From Candidatus Aminicenantota bacterium (GTDB lineage: Bacteria; Acidobacteriota; Aminicenantia; Aminicenantales; Saccharicenantaceae), in the NCBI GenBank assembly GCA_022867105.1, contig JALHVH010000299.1, positions 1 through 9,771 on the forward strand: a stretch of 9,771 bases of DNA, given 5' to 3'. The notes beneath the pieces were generated by a model, which searched no databases, was not told the origin of the DNA, and worked only from the letters and a program-made list of their open reading frames with translations. Every line of letters starts with the position of its first letter. The stretch's first letter is position 1. Below, in pieces: positions 1 to 6,088 of this stretch. The position numbers and the translations under genes were made by a program.

Positions 1-942
1 CTGGAGGGCAAGCAGAGCTTCACCCAGCCGCCGTCCCGCTACACGGAAGGCACATTGGTCAAAGAACTCGAGGCCAAGGGCATCGGCCGGCCGAGCACCT
101 ACGCGCCCATCATCGCGACACTCCAGGAAAGGGTCTATGTCGTCCGGGAGAAAGGCAAGTTCATCCCGACCGAACTGGGCATATTCGTCACCGAATTCCT
201 GGTCAAGAACTTCGCCGACCTGCTGGACGTGACCTTCACGGCCCAGATGGAGGAGGAACTCGACGAAATCAACGAGGGCCGAAGACCCTGGCTCGAGAGC
301 CTGCGGGAGTATTACGTCCGCCTCGACAAGGACCTGAAGAATGGTCACAAGGCTGAGGACATGAAGCACTCCGGGATCCCCGTCGAAGAGAAGTGTCCCC
401 AGTGCGGCAAGGACCTGGTCATCAAGTGGGGGCGTTTTGGCCGGTTCAAGGCCTGCTCGGGCTACCCGGACTGCAAGTTCAAGGAGAGCCTGGTCAAAAA
501 GGAGACCAAGCCCCTCGACGAGAAGTGTCCCCAGTGCGGCGCGCCCCTGGTCATCAAGTTCGGGAAGTACGGCTCCTTCATCGCCTGCTCCGACTATCCC
601 AAGTGCAAATACATCCACAAGGAAAAGAAAGACACGGGCATCGCCTGCCCCAACAACTGTGGCGGCACGCTGATTCAGAGAAAGACGCGGCGGGGGAAGT
701 TCTTCTACGGATGCAGTAGCTTCCCCAAATGCCGGTTCGCCACCTGGGACGAGCCTGTGGCCAGGCCCTGCCCGTTGTGCGGGCAAAAATTCGTCCTCAA
801 GAAGAACCTCCTGAAGGGCGATCCCTACCTCCATTGCCAGGACGAGAAATGCGCGTTCAAGGAGATCGTCCCGAGGGAGAAGCTCTGGGAGAGGGCCGGG
901 GAAACGCCGGCCGAGCCCGCGAAAGATGAGAAGACCGATTGA
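1..942 (+). CDS. topA: DNA topoisomerase I (type IA), 3' part
   Basis: This is the C-terminal 313 residues of bacterial topoisomerase I, which relaxes negatively supercoiled DNA through a transient 5'-phosphotyrosine break. The frame is open from base 1, so the start, Toprim domain and active-site tyrosine lie outside the window. The visible core begins with FTQPPSRYTEGTLVKELE and GIGRPSTYA, a hallmark of the type IA family. After residue ~115 come four zinc ribbons: CPQC/C..C at 132-158, CPQC/C..C at 176-202, CPNNC/C..C at 216-244 and CPLC/C..C at 257-284. These C-terminal ribbons bind single-stranded DNA and, in E. coli, RNA polymerase. The third ribbon has C-x3-C instead of C-x2-C. The first two share a 21-bp identical stretch. 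The last 17 bp overlap the downstream recombinase gene, suggesting cotranscription. Identification is very secure. Confidence 0.97.
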   Translation: MEGKQSFTQPPSRYTEGTLVKELEAKGIGRPSTYAPIIATLQERVYVVREKGKFIPTELGIFVTEFLVKNFADLLDVTFTAQMEEELDEINEGRRPWLESLREYYVRLDKDLKNGHKAEDMKHSGIPVEEKCPQCGKDLVIKWGRFGRFKACSGYPDCKFKESLVKKETKPLDEKCPQCGAPLVIKFGKYGSFIACSDYPKCKYIHKEKKDTGIACPNNCGGTLIQRKTRRGKFFYGCSSFPKCRFATWDEPVARPCPLCGQKFVLKKNLLKGDPYLHCQDEKCAFKEIVPREKLWERAGETPAEPAKDEKTD

Positions 943-1810
943 GGAATTCCTTGCCCACCTGAGGCACGAACGAAACGCCTCGTCCCACACGATCTCGAGC
1001 TACGGACGCGACCTCGGCCAGCTCGAGGCCTACCTCATCGAGAAGAAGGCGGACTGGAGGTCCGCCGACAACGTCGTCCTGCGCGGCTTCCTGGGCCGCC
1101 TCTACGAGAAGAAGCTGAAAAAATCGACCATCGGCCGCAAGCTGGCGGCCATGCGCTCGTTCTATGATTTTTGCCTGAAACGGAAGTGGATCGATAAGAA
1201 CCCGGCCAAGGTCCTGGCGACGCCAAGGCAGGACAAGAACGTGCCCACGTTCCTCTCCGAGGACGAGATGGCCGAGTTCCTGGACCTGCCGTCATCGGAC
1301 AAGCCCCTCGATCTGAGAGACAGGGCTGTGCTCGAGCTCCTTTACGCTTCGGGGATCCGGGTTGGCGAGCTGGTGGCCGTGGATCTCGGGGACGTGGGCT
1401 TCGACGAGCGTCTGGTCCGGGTCAGGGGCAAGGGCAAGAAGGAGAGGCTCGTCCCCTTCGGCAAGAAGGCCGAGGCGAGCCTTCGGAGCTACCTTCGGGC
1501 CCGACCCGGTCTGCTCGAGAACAGGCTGGGTCAGAACGCGCTCTTCCTCAACTACAAGGGCGGGCGGCTGAGCTCGCGGTCTGTCGAGAGGATCGTGGGG
1601 AAATACATCCGGAGGACGGCCGTCAACCGGAAGATCAGCCCCCATTCGCTCCGCCACTCCTTCGCCTCGCACCTCCTCAGCCGGGGCGCGGACCTGCGGG
1701 TGATCCAGGAGCTCCTGGGCCACGCCAGCCTGGCCACGACGCAGAAGTACACCCACCTCGACCTCAAGCAGCTGTTGGACGTTTACAAGAAGAGCCATCC
1801 GAGATCGTAA
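926..1810 (+). CDS. xerC: Tyrosine recombinase XerC/XerD
   Basis: This is a site-specific tyrosine recombinase of 294 residues, the usual Xer length, which resolves chromosome dimers at dif during division. The N-terminal SAM-like core-binding domain spans about residues 3-90 and the catalytic domain about 107-288. All six catalytic residues are visible: R145 in ASGIRVGEL, K169 in GKGKKER, H240 and R243 in HSLRHSF, H266 in LLGHASL, and nucleophile Y275 in TQKYTH. The ATG at 926 overlaps the topA end by 17 bp. No good ribosome binding site precedes it, so translational coupling is likely. The symbol rests partly on context: in many bacteria xerC follows topA, often with trmFO before it and hslVU after it, and neither is present here. 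XerD cannot be excluded from sequence alone. A phage-type integrase is unlikely given length, intact motifs and position. Confidence 0.93.
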   Translation: MRRPIEEFLAHLRHERNASSHTISSYGRDLGQLEAYLIEKKADWRSADNVVLRGFLGRLYEKKLKKSTIGRKLAAMRSFYDFCLKRKWIDKNPAKVLATPRQDKNVPTFLSEDEMAEFLDLPSSDKPLDLRDRAVLELLYASGIRVGELVAVDLGDVGFDERLVRVRGKGKKERLVPFGKKAEASLRSYLRARPGLLENRLGQNALFLNYKGGRLSSRSVERIVGKYIRRTAVNRKISPHSLRHSFASHLLSRGADLRVIQELLGHASLATTQKYTHLDLKQLLDVYKKSHPRS

Positions 1811-1823
1811 AAAAAAGGTTCTT

Positions 1824-1839
1824 CTCCCAAATTCGGGAG
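1824..1839. repeat. Small hairpin CTCCC-loop-GGGAG
   Basis: A 5-bp stem, CTCCC (1824-1828) and GGGAG (1835-1839), surrounds a 6-nt loop just inside the left end of the 1817-2005 element. Read on the + strand it lies 14 nt after the xerC stop but has no T-tract after it, so it is a poor terminator for xerC. On the minus strand a T8 run follows 7 nt later, which is too far for a classic intrinsic terminator unless the outer GGTTCTT/AAGAACC helix also forms. Confidence 0.4.
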
Positions 1840-1854
1840 CCGACATAAAAGCAC

Positions 1855-1971
1855 GGCGATGAAGGTCGCCCTGAAGCCCCCCGTAGCGGAAGGGGGACCC
1901 GCCGTTCTCGGCGGGGGGAACCGCCGGGACTGGTTCCTGGGGGTCGGGGGGAGAGGGCGACTTTCATCGCC
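1855..1971 (+). repeat. Cloverleaf-like inverted repeat, possible structured RNA
   Basis: An 18-nt arm at 1855-1872 pairs with 1954-1971 along its full length. The one non-Watson-Crick position is G1864 with T1962, a G-U wobble in + strand RNA but an A-C mismatch in minus-strand RNA. Enclosed are three hairpins in series: CCCCC 1878-1882 with GGGGG 1892-1896; CCCGCCG 1898-1904 with CGGCGGG 1909-1915 around a TTCT tetraloop; and GGAACC 1917-1922 with GGTTCC 1932-1937. Each outer arm can also fold on itself (GGCGA..TCGCC). The pairings are read directly from the sequence. Whether the DNA acts as RNA or as a transposition or recombination substrate is unknown. I do not recognise a known RNA family. 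Confidence 0.65.
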
Positions 1972-2005
1972 TCGGGCATTCCTCCCCGCAGTTCGGCAAA
2001 GAACC

Positions 2006-2036
2006 AAAAAAAGGAGGGGGGAGCCCCCCCTCCTTT
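2006..2036 (-). terminator. Intrinsic terminator of comEA, partly bidirectional
   Basis: On the minus strand, AAAGGAGGGGGG and CCCCCCTCCTTT form a 12-bp stem (2025-2036 with 2010-2021) with a 3-nt loop. It runs directly into a T-tract (complement of A2006-A2012). The stem begins at the last base of the comEA stop codon. This is a textbook rho-independent terminator for comEA. Read on the + strand the same hairpin is followed only by TTTCATTT, so it may also weakly stop transcription arriving from xerC. Confidence 0.85.
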
Positions 2037-2344
2037 CATTTGACTTCGGCGCTGACCGCAATCAGGTCCTTGAGCTGATTGAAGAGCTTCTCGCCGATCC
2101 CTTTGACCTTCATGATCTCCTCGATCTTCTTGAAGTTGCCGTTCTGGGTCCGGAACTGGACGATCTGCTCGGCGATCTTGGGCCCGATTCCGGGAAGGCC
2201 CTCCAGCTCGGCCTGCGAGGCCGTGTTGATGTTGACCTTGGGGCCCGCCGTTTTCGGGGCCTCGGCGTAAACCCAGGAAAACGAGAGAACGAGGAGCGCC
2301 AGGATCGTCCCCAGCGCCGCTCCTTTTGTCATTAGATCCTTCAT
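2036..2344 (-). CDS. comEA: ComEA-family exported helix-hairpin-helix DNA-binding protein
   Basis: This small exported protein of 102 residues is related to ComEA, which binds incoming double-stranded DNA in the periplasm and pulls it in during natural transformation. Residues 1-28 look like a signal peptide: a charged start, hydrophobic LGTILALLVLSFSWVYA, then a likely cut after VYA. Residues ~37-96 form tandem helix-hairpin-helix motifs: VNINTASQAEL, LPGIG at 50-54 and VKGIG at 80-84. The length fits the short single-domain ComEA of diderms. An in-frame ATG at 2455 would add 37 residues of non-signal sequence. I chose the ATG at 2344 because AAAGGAGGT lies just before it and the signal peptide starts there. 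The gene lies 151 bp after rdgB on the same strand and ends in a strong terminator. No other competence gene is in view, so a different periplasmic DNA-binding role is possible. Confidence 0.85.
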   Translation of the reverse strand: MKDLMTKGAALGTILALLVLSFSWVYAEAPKTAGPKVNINTASQAELEGLPGIGPKIAEQIVQFRTQNGNFKKIEEIMKVKGIGEKLFNQLKDLIAVSAEVK

Positions 2345-2348
2345 TTGG

Positions 2349-2357
2349 ACCTCCTTT
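2349..2357 (-). promoter_or_regulatory. Ribosome binding site deciding the comEA start
   Basis: Minus-strand AAAGGAGGT is a full match to the anti-Shine-Dalgarno sequence and lies 4 nt before the ATG at 2344. It is the reason for rejecting the upstream in-frame ATG at 2455. Confidence 0.8.
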
Positions 2358-2408
2358 CGCCCTTTTCTGTTGCAAGCGCCGGGCCAAGTTGATAATTCCC
2401 GTAAAGCG

Positions 2409-2438
2409 ATTAGATTCTGCGCAATACGAATTTGTCGG
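2409..2438 (-). promoter_or_regulatory. Possible sigma70 promoter of comEA
   Basis: On the minus strand CCGACA (2433-2438) and TCTAAT (2409-2414) are separated by 18 bp. The -10 differs from TATAAT at one base and the -35 from TTGACA at two. Transcription would start near 2402, giving a leader of about 58 nt. The local AT content is higher than in the flanking genes. This is a weak prediction; comEA could instead be read through from rdgB. Confidence 0.35.
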
Positions 2439-2495
2439 AGGCGGCCTATGTCCATGAGGGTTTACCCGGAGGTCCCATGGCGGATACGGGGGTTG

Positions 2496-3113
2496 TCAAC
2501 CGGGGGCGGAACGCGTTGCCATCCGCGCGAGGAACGTTTTCAATTTTCTGAGCGCCAGGCCGCGGTGGCTGACTGCGTTCTTTTCATCAGGCCCGAGTTC
2601 GGCGAAATGCTTCCGGAGCCTCGGATAATAGAAGACCGGGTCGTAGCCGAAGCCGTTCCTGCCCTTCGGCGCGAAGTTGATGACTCCCCGGACCTCGCCG
2701 TGGATCTCGCGGATGATGCGGCCGTCCCGTGATAGGACCATTGCGCAGACAAACCTTGCCTTCCGGTCCTTCCAGGGCGCATCTCCGAGGAGTCGAAGGA
2801 CCTTCCGGTTGTTCTTCGCGTCCGTGGGACCCGGCCGGGAGAAGCGGGCCGAATGGACCCCGGGCGCGCCGTCCAAAGCATCGACCTCCAAACCGGAATC
2901 CTCAGCCAGGGTCAGGAGCCCGGACTTCCGGCCGTAATGGAGGCTCTTGGACCGGGCGTTCTCGAGGAAGGTCTTTCCCTTTTCCCGGAACGAGGCCCCG
3001 GGAAGGACTTCCGCCAGGCTCACGATCTCGAAGGGGAGCCCGGCCAGGGACCGCCGGATCTCCCGGACCTTGCCGGCGTTGGTCGTGGCGATGAGGAGTT
3101 TCGTCCTAGTCAA
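2496..3113 (-). CDS. rdgB: XTP/dITP diphosphatase (RdgB/HAM1 family)
   Basis: This is a house-cleaning pyrophosphatase that hydrolyses the non-canonical purine nucleotides XTP, dITP and ITP to monophosphate and pyrophosphate, keeping deaminated bases out of DNA and RNA. It has 205 residues, close to the usual ~200. Family motifs occur in order: ATTNAGKVREI at 9-19 (nucleotide grip), KTFLENA at 47-53, LAEDSGLEVDAL at 69-80 with catalytic Asp72, GVHSARFS at 85-92, GFGYDPVF at 154-161 and SHRGLAL at 182-188. The start is TTG. The 8-nt string TTGACTAG carries both this start and the stop of the preceding mgtC-like gene, so translation is probably coupled. Upstream GAAGAG is only a modest ribosome binding site. 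No in-frame ATG occurs before the essential N-terminal motif. Function is secure; the start is likely but not certain. Confidence 0.95.
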   Translation of the reverse strand: MTRTKLLIATTNAGKVREIRRSLAGLPFEIVSLAEVLPGASFREKGKTFLENARSKSLHYGRKSGLLTLAEDSGLEVDALDGAPGVHSARFSRPGPTDAKNNRKVLRLLGDAPWKDRKARFVCAMVLSRDGRIIREIHGEVRGVINFAPKGRNGFGYDPVFYYPRLRKHFAELGPDEKNAVSHRGLALRKLKTFLARMATRSAPG

Positions 3114-3753
3114 TCTTGAGCTCTTCGATCTCGCCCAGGTTGAAAAGCCCCTTGTTGAATTCCTGCTCCTTTTCCTCGGTCGAGAAGAAGGAGAAGCTGA
3201 TGACGAAGGCGTTCCGCTCCTTCTTCAGGTTAAGCTTCTCGAGCTTGATGCCGTTGTGGAAGCTGAGCTTGCGGAGCCCGGACAGGATGTCGGGGCTCTC
3301 CTTGATCGTGAAGTGGTAGTGGAAGAGCGATTTCCTCAGGTAGGCCTCCTCGATCTTCCGGAAGAGGACGAGGGTGAACATGATGGGAGCCGTGAGCACG
3401 ACGGCCGGGACGTAGTAGCCCGCTCCGATGATCAGCCCCAGCCCGGCCACGACCCACAGCGTCGAGGCCGTCGTCAGCCCGGCGACCATGCCCCGGGCGT
3501 GGACGATCGTCCCGGCGCCGAGGAAACCGATGCCGGTGATGACCCCCGCCGCCATCCGGACCAGGGTGTCGCCCGTCCCGCCTTTGGCGCCGATGATCCC
3601 CACGGCCAGGCTCATCATCATAGCCGAGCCGACGCAGACGAGGATGTTGGTCCGGAAGCCGGCCGGTTTCTGGCTGGCCTCCCTTTCCAGGCCGATAAGC
3701 CCGCCGAGGGCTATGGCCAGGATGAGCTTGAGCAGAATCTCGATCAGGTCCAT
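3106..3753 (-). CDS. MgtC/SapB-family membrane protein
   Basis: This is an inner-membrane protein of 215 residues in the MgtC/SapB/YhiD family. Members are linked to survival at low magnesium, to inhibition of F-type ATPase in Salmonella, and to virulence, but many homologues in free-living bacteria have no defined role. About five membrane segments are visible near 4-22, 35-54, 66-84, 92-110 and 114-131. Family signatures are GGLIGLERE at 17-25, RTNILVCVGSA at 34-44, the glycine-rich GVITGIGFLGAGTIV at 70-84 and GLTTASTLWV at 92-101. Residues ~142-213 are soluble and suit the C-terminal ACT-like domain of longer family members. A purine-rich AGGGAAGGGGG lies 7 nt before the ATG. The gene's stop overlaps the rdgB start, so the two are probably one operon. 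The ion sensed or moved cannot be told from sequence. Confidence 0.92.
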   Translation of the reverse strand: MDLIEILLKLILAIALGGLIGLEREASQKPAGFRTNILVCVGSAMMMSLAVGIIGAKGGTGDTLVRMAAGVITGIGFLGAGTIVHARGMVAGLTTASTLWVVAGLGLIIGAGYYVPAVVLTAPIMFTLVLFRKIEEAYLRKSLFHYHFTIKESPDILSGLRKLSFHNGIKLEKLNLKKERNAFVISFSFFSTEEKEQEFNKGLFNLGEIEELKID

Positions 3754-3869
3754 CTGTTGCCCCCTTCCCTCATGATCTCACCGGCCGGCCTTGTCCAGGA
3801 AGAACGCCGCGACGTATAGCAGGACACGGCTTCGGTGATCCTCTCGAACCGTTCCTGTCCCATGCCATC

Positions 3870-5069
3870 TTAAACGACGGCTTTCTCTCGGAGTTCCTGG
3901 ATTCTGTCTTTCGTGTATCCCAGCTCCGTCAGATACTCTTCCGTGTGCGCGCCGAGCCTGGGAGGAGGGCAGACGACATCGCCGGGACTCTTTTCGAATT
4001 TCGCCGTCAGGTTGAACAGCTTCAGCTCGCCGAGATCGTCATCCCGGACGGCCCGAATGGTCTCCCGGTGTTGGATCTGGGCCTGTTTGAGGGCCGCTTC
4101 AAGGCTGAGGATCGCGCCCGAAGGCACGCCGCGCTCATTGAGCGTATCCACCCAGTGGTCCGTGGTGTTCTCCTTGAGCTTCGTTTCCAGCAGCGGCGTC
4201 AGGGCCTTCCGGTTCCTCTTGCGGGCGTCGCGTTTTTCAAAGCGGGGATCCTTTTTCAGCTCCGGCACGCCGAGCACGTCAGCCACGGTTTCCCATTGCT
4301 CCTGTTTGTTGGCGGCGATGTTGAGATAGCCGTCTTTTGTGGCGAATGTCCCGGAAGGGGCGGCGGTGAAGTTATCATTTCCCATCAGAACCGGCTGTTG
4401 GCCGCCGATGAGGAGATTTGCGGCGACCCACCCCATAAGCGGCATGATCGAGTCGAGGAGCGCGACGTCGATAAACTGCCCCTCACCCGTCCGCTCACGA
4501 AAGTACAATGCGGCCATGATCGCGAACGCGGCGTTGAGTCCGCCGACCGTATCGCAGACCGGGAAGCCGCAGCGCAACGGGTTCAATCTCTCGTCGCCGT
4601 TGATGGCCATGACCCCGCTCAGTCCCTGGATGATCTGGTCATAGGCAGGCTTCATGGCGTCGGGGCCGGTCGCTCCGAAACCCGAGATCGCGCAGTAGAT
4701 GATCCGGGGATTCGCCGCGCTCAGCACCGGATAGCCGACACCGAGACGCTTCATGACGTCCGGGCGGAAGTTCTCAACGACCACGTCCGCCGTCCTGGCC
4801 AGCTTAAGGAAGATTTCTTTCCCTTCCGGATCCTTCAGGTTCAGCGTCAGGGATTTTTTATTGGCGTTCTGGGCCAGGAAGCTCGTCCCCATCAGCCGGT
4901 CGTTCAACGGCAGGACGTTGCCGAGCTTCCGCGCTAGGTCACCGTCCGCGGGGTTCTCGATCTTGATGACCTCGGCGCCGAGCAGCGAGAGATGGAGAGT
5001 TGCAAACGGCCCGGAAAGGACATTGGTCACGTCAAGGACTCGGATTCCATCAAGGAGTTTCGGTTTCAT
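3870..5069 (-). CDS. Class III (CaiB/BaiF) CoA transferase
   Basis: This is a family III CoA transferase of 399 residues, which moves CoA between acyl-CoA and a free acid through an enzyme-aspartyl mixed anhydride. Visible signatures are LLDGIRVLDVTNVLSGPFAT at 5-24, LGAEVIKIENP at 30-40, the conserved NKKSLTLNLKDPEGKEIF near 70-87, ADVVVENFRPDVMKRLG at 94-110 and VCDTVGGLNAAFAIMAAL at 171-188. In the last motif, D173 matches the catalytic aspartate of formyl-CoA transferase. The ATG at 5069, 4 nt after the stop of the lyase gene, fits the family N-terminus; an in-frame ATG at 5108 would add 13 unlikely residues and overlap that gene. Next to an HMG-CoA-lyase homologue, a natural parallel is the human enzyme SUGCT, which loads glutarate, 3-hydroxy-3-methylglutarate or itaconate from succinyl-CoA. 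The actual substrate is inferred, not shown. Confidence 0.93.
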   Translation of the reverse strand: MKPKLLDGIRVLDVTNVLSGPFATLHLSLLGAEVIKIENPADGDLARKLGNVLPLNDRLMGTSFLAQNANKKSLTLNLKDPEGKEIFLKLARTADVVVENFRPDVMKRLGVGYPVLSAANPRIIYCAISGFGATGPDAMKPAYDQIIQGLSGVMAINGDERLNPLRCGFPVCDTVGGLNAAFAIMAALYFRERTGEGQFIDVALLDSIMPLMGWVAANLLIGGQQPVLMGNDNFTAAPSGTFATKDGYLNIAANKQEQWETVADVLGVPELKKDPRFEKRDARKRNRKALTPLLETKLKENTTDHWVDTLNERGVPSGAILSLEAALKQAQIQHRETIRAVRDDDLGELKLFNLTAKFEKSPGDVVCPPPRLGAHTEEYLTELGYTKDRIQELREKAVV

Positions 5070-5073
5070 CGGA

Positions 5074-6006
5074 TCACCAGTCTTTGAGCGGGATGGGACC
5101 GGGTTCATGAATCGGGCCGGTCCTATAGATCGTCCCCGGCAGCTCGCGGCCGAAGAACTTGCTCATATCGCAGGCCAGGTCGATCAGCTTCTCCAGGCTG
5201 ATGTCCCGGCGCAGACCCATCCGCTGCCACATGTGGACGAGGTCTTCGGTGCAGACGTTGCCGCCGGCGATCTTGGTGAAAGGACAGCCCCCCAATCCGG
5301 CCACGGATGATTCGAAGCTCTTCACGCCGGTCTTCATAGCGGCGTAACAGTTGGCCAGGGCAAGCCCGTACGTGTTATGGAAATGGCATGAGAGCTCCAC
5401 GTCCGGATCCATCGTACGGATCGTCCCGTACATACGCTCGACCTGATCGGGCGTCGCCCGGCCGGCCGTATCGGCCAGGCTGATATTCTTCAATCCTTCC
5501 TCCAGATAACGACGGACGATCTTCATCACCTCTTCTTGCGGAACATGGCCTTCGTAGCCGCAGCCGAACGCCGATTGCACGGAGACCTGGATTTTCTTTT
5601 TCGCTTCAAGGGCTGCCCTGGCCATCCTAAGGATGCGGTCGGTCGCTTCACTCACGGACATGCCGGTGTTCTTGCGGCTATGGGTCTCGCTTGCCGAAAC
5701 ACCCATACAAAACATCTCGACTCCGCATGCCAGGCCGCGCTCAAGTCCCTTTTCATTCAACACGAGGCCCGAGACGACGACAGGCCGGGTCTTTTGAATG
5801 CTCTTGAAATGCCTGAATAAATCGTCGGTGTCCGCCATCTGTGGTATTTTCTCCGGATGGACGAACGAGCCGAGCTGTAGGATATCGATCCCGGAATCGA
5901 TCAACGGCTCCGCCCAGGCGATTTTTTGCGCCGTAGAAACGACCTGCTTTTCCATCTGCAGGCCGTCTCTCAGCCCTACTTCGTGCATGATTATTCCGTT
6001 TGCCAT
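5074..6006 (-). CDS. HMG-CoA lyase family (DRE-TIM metallolyase)
   Basis: This metal-dependent aldol-type lyase of 310 residues has the fold of 3-hydroxy-3-methylglutaryl-CoA lyase, which splits HMG-CoA to acetyl-CoA and acetoacetate. Motifs seen are EVGLRDGLQ at 9-17 (R13, D14), SFVHPEKIPQMAD at 47-59, ISLADTAG at 175-182, the metal-binding CHFHNTYGLALAN at 207-219 (H208, H210) and SVAGLGGCP at 234-242 with the loop cysteine C241, plus N250 in GNVCTEDLV. The residue matching Glu72 of human HMG-CoA lyase appears as Gln44 (DILQLGSFV instead of SVIETTSFV), so the substrate may differ, for example citramalyl-CoA. A GGGAG lies 7 nt before the ATG. It heads a two-gene operon with the CoA transferase. 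Codon choice is looser than in neighbouring genes (ATA, CTA, TTA, GTA and GGA appear early). Family membership is secure; the exact reaction is open. Confidence 0.9.
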   Translation of the reverse strand: MANGIIMHEVGLRDGLQMEKQVVSTAQKIAWAEPLIDSGIDILQLGSFVHPEKIPQMADTDDLFRHFKSIQKTRPVVVSGLVLNEKGLERGLACGVEMFCMGVSASETHSRKNTGMSVSEATDRILRMARAALEAKKKIQVSVQSAFGCGYEGHVPQEEVMKIVRRYLEEGLKNISLADTAGRATPDQVERMYGTIRTMDPDVELSCHFHNTYGLALANCYAAMKTGVKSFESSVAGLGGCPFTKIAGGNVCTEDLVHMWQRMGLRRDISLEKLIDLACDMSKFFGRELPGTIYRTGPIHEPGPIPLKDW

Positions 6007-6023
6007 GGCCGGTCTCCCGAGTC

Positions 6024-6052
6024 ATATTACTTCAACAGGCATCCGTAGGCAA
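6024..6052 (-). promoter_or_regulatory. Possible promoter of the lyase/CoA-transferase operon
   Basis: On the minus strand TTGCCT (6047-6052) and TAATAT (6024-6029) are separated by 17 bp, each two bases off the sigma70 consensus. The predicted start near 6017 falls within the GGGAG ribosome binding site, so the leader would be very short. That makes the call tentative. Confidence 0.35.
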
Positions 6053-6088
6053 GCCCGGCAGATCCTGACCGTCGAACAGTTTGACCAC

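Larger units (their letters stand above)
1817..2005. mobile_element. MITE-like 189-bp inverted-repeat element between A-tracts
   Basis: The segment starts with GGTTCTT (1817-1823) and ends with the inverted copy AAGAACC (1999-2005). It is bordered by A-runs in the same orientation on both sides (1809-1816 and 2006-2012). Terminal inverted repeats inside a direct repeat are the layout of a small non-autonomous transposed element with target duplication. Conceptual removal places the xerC stop codon directly before the A-tract and the convergent terminator at 2010-2036, which would be a compact native arrangement. No protein is encoded. Caveats are that the terminal repeats are only 7 bp and the supposed duplication is a homopolymer, so chance is possible. 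On the minus strand the closing AAGAACC is followed at once by T8, so the same DNA could also be a structured RNA ending in a terminator. Confidence 0.4.

Noticed and set aside
1764..2387. A 207-codon minus-strand frame spanning the xerC 3' end, the inverted-repeat region and comEA
   Set aside because: It crosses a strong terminator and the structured repeats, and runs out of frame with the clear ComEA protein.
3745..3863. A 39-codon minus-strand frame (MGQERFERITEAVS...) before the mgtC-like gene, and an overlapping frame ending LLYVAAFFLDKAGR
   Set aside because: Neither has a ribosome binding site or recognisable family. They could be remnants of a lost gene, but the evidence is too thin.
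3945..4937. A 330-codon + strand frame opposite the CoA transferase
   Set aside because: The minus strand carries an unambiguous CaiB/BaiF protein. The + strand frame has shadow-type composition and no family match that I recognise.
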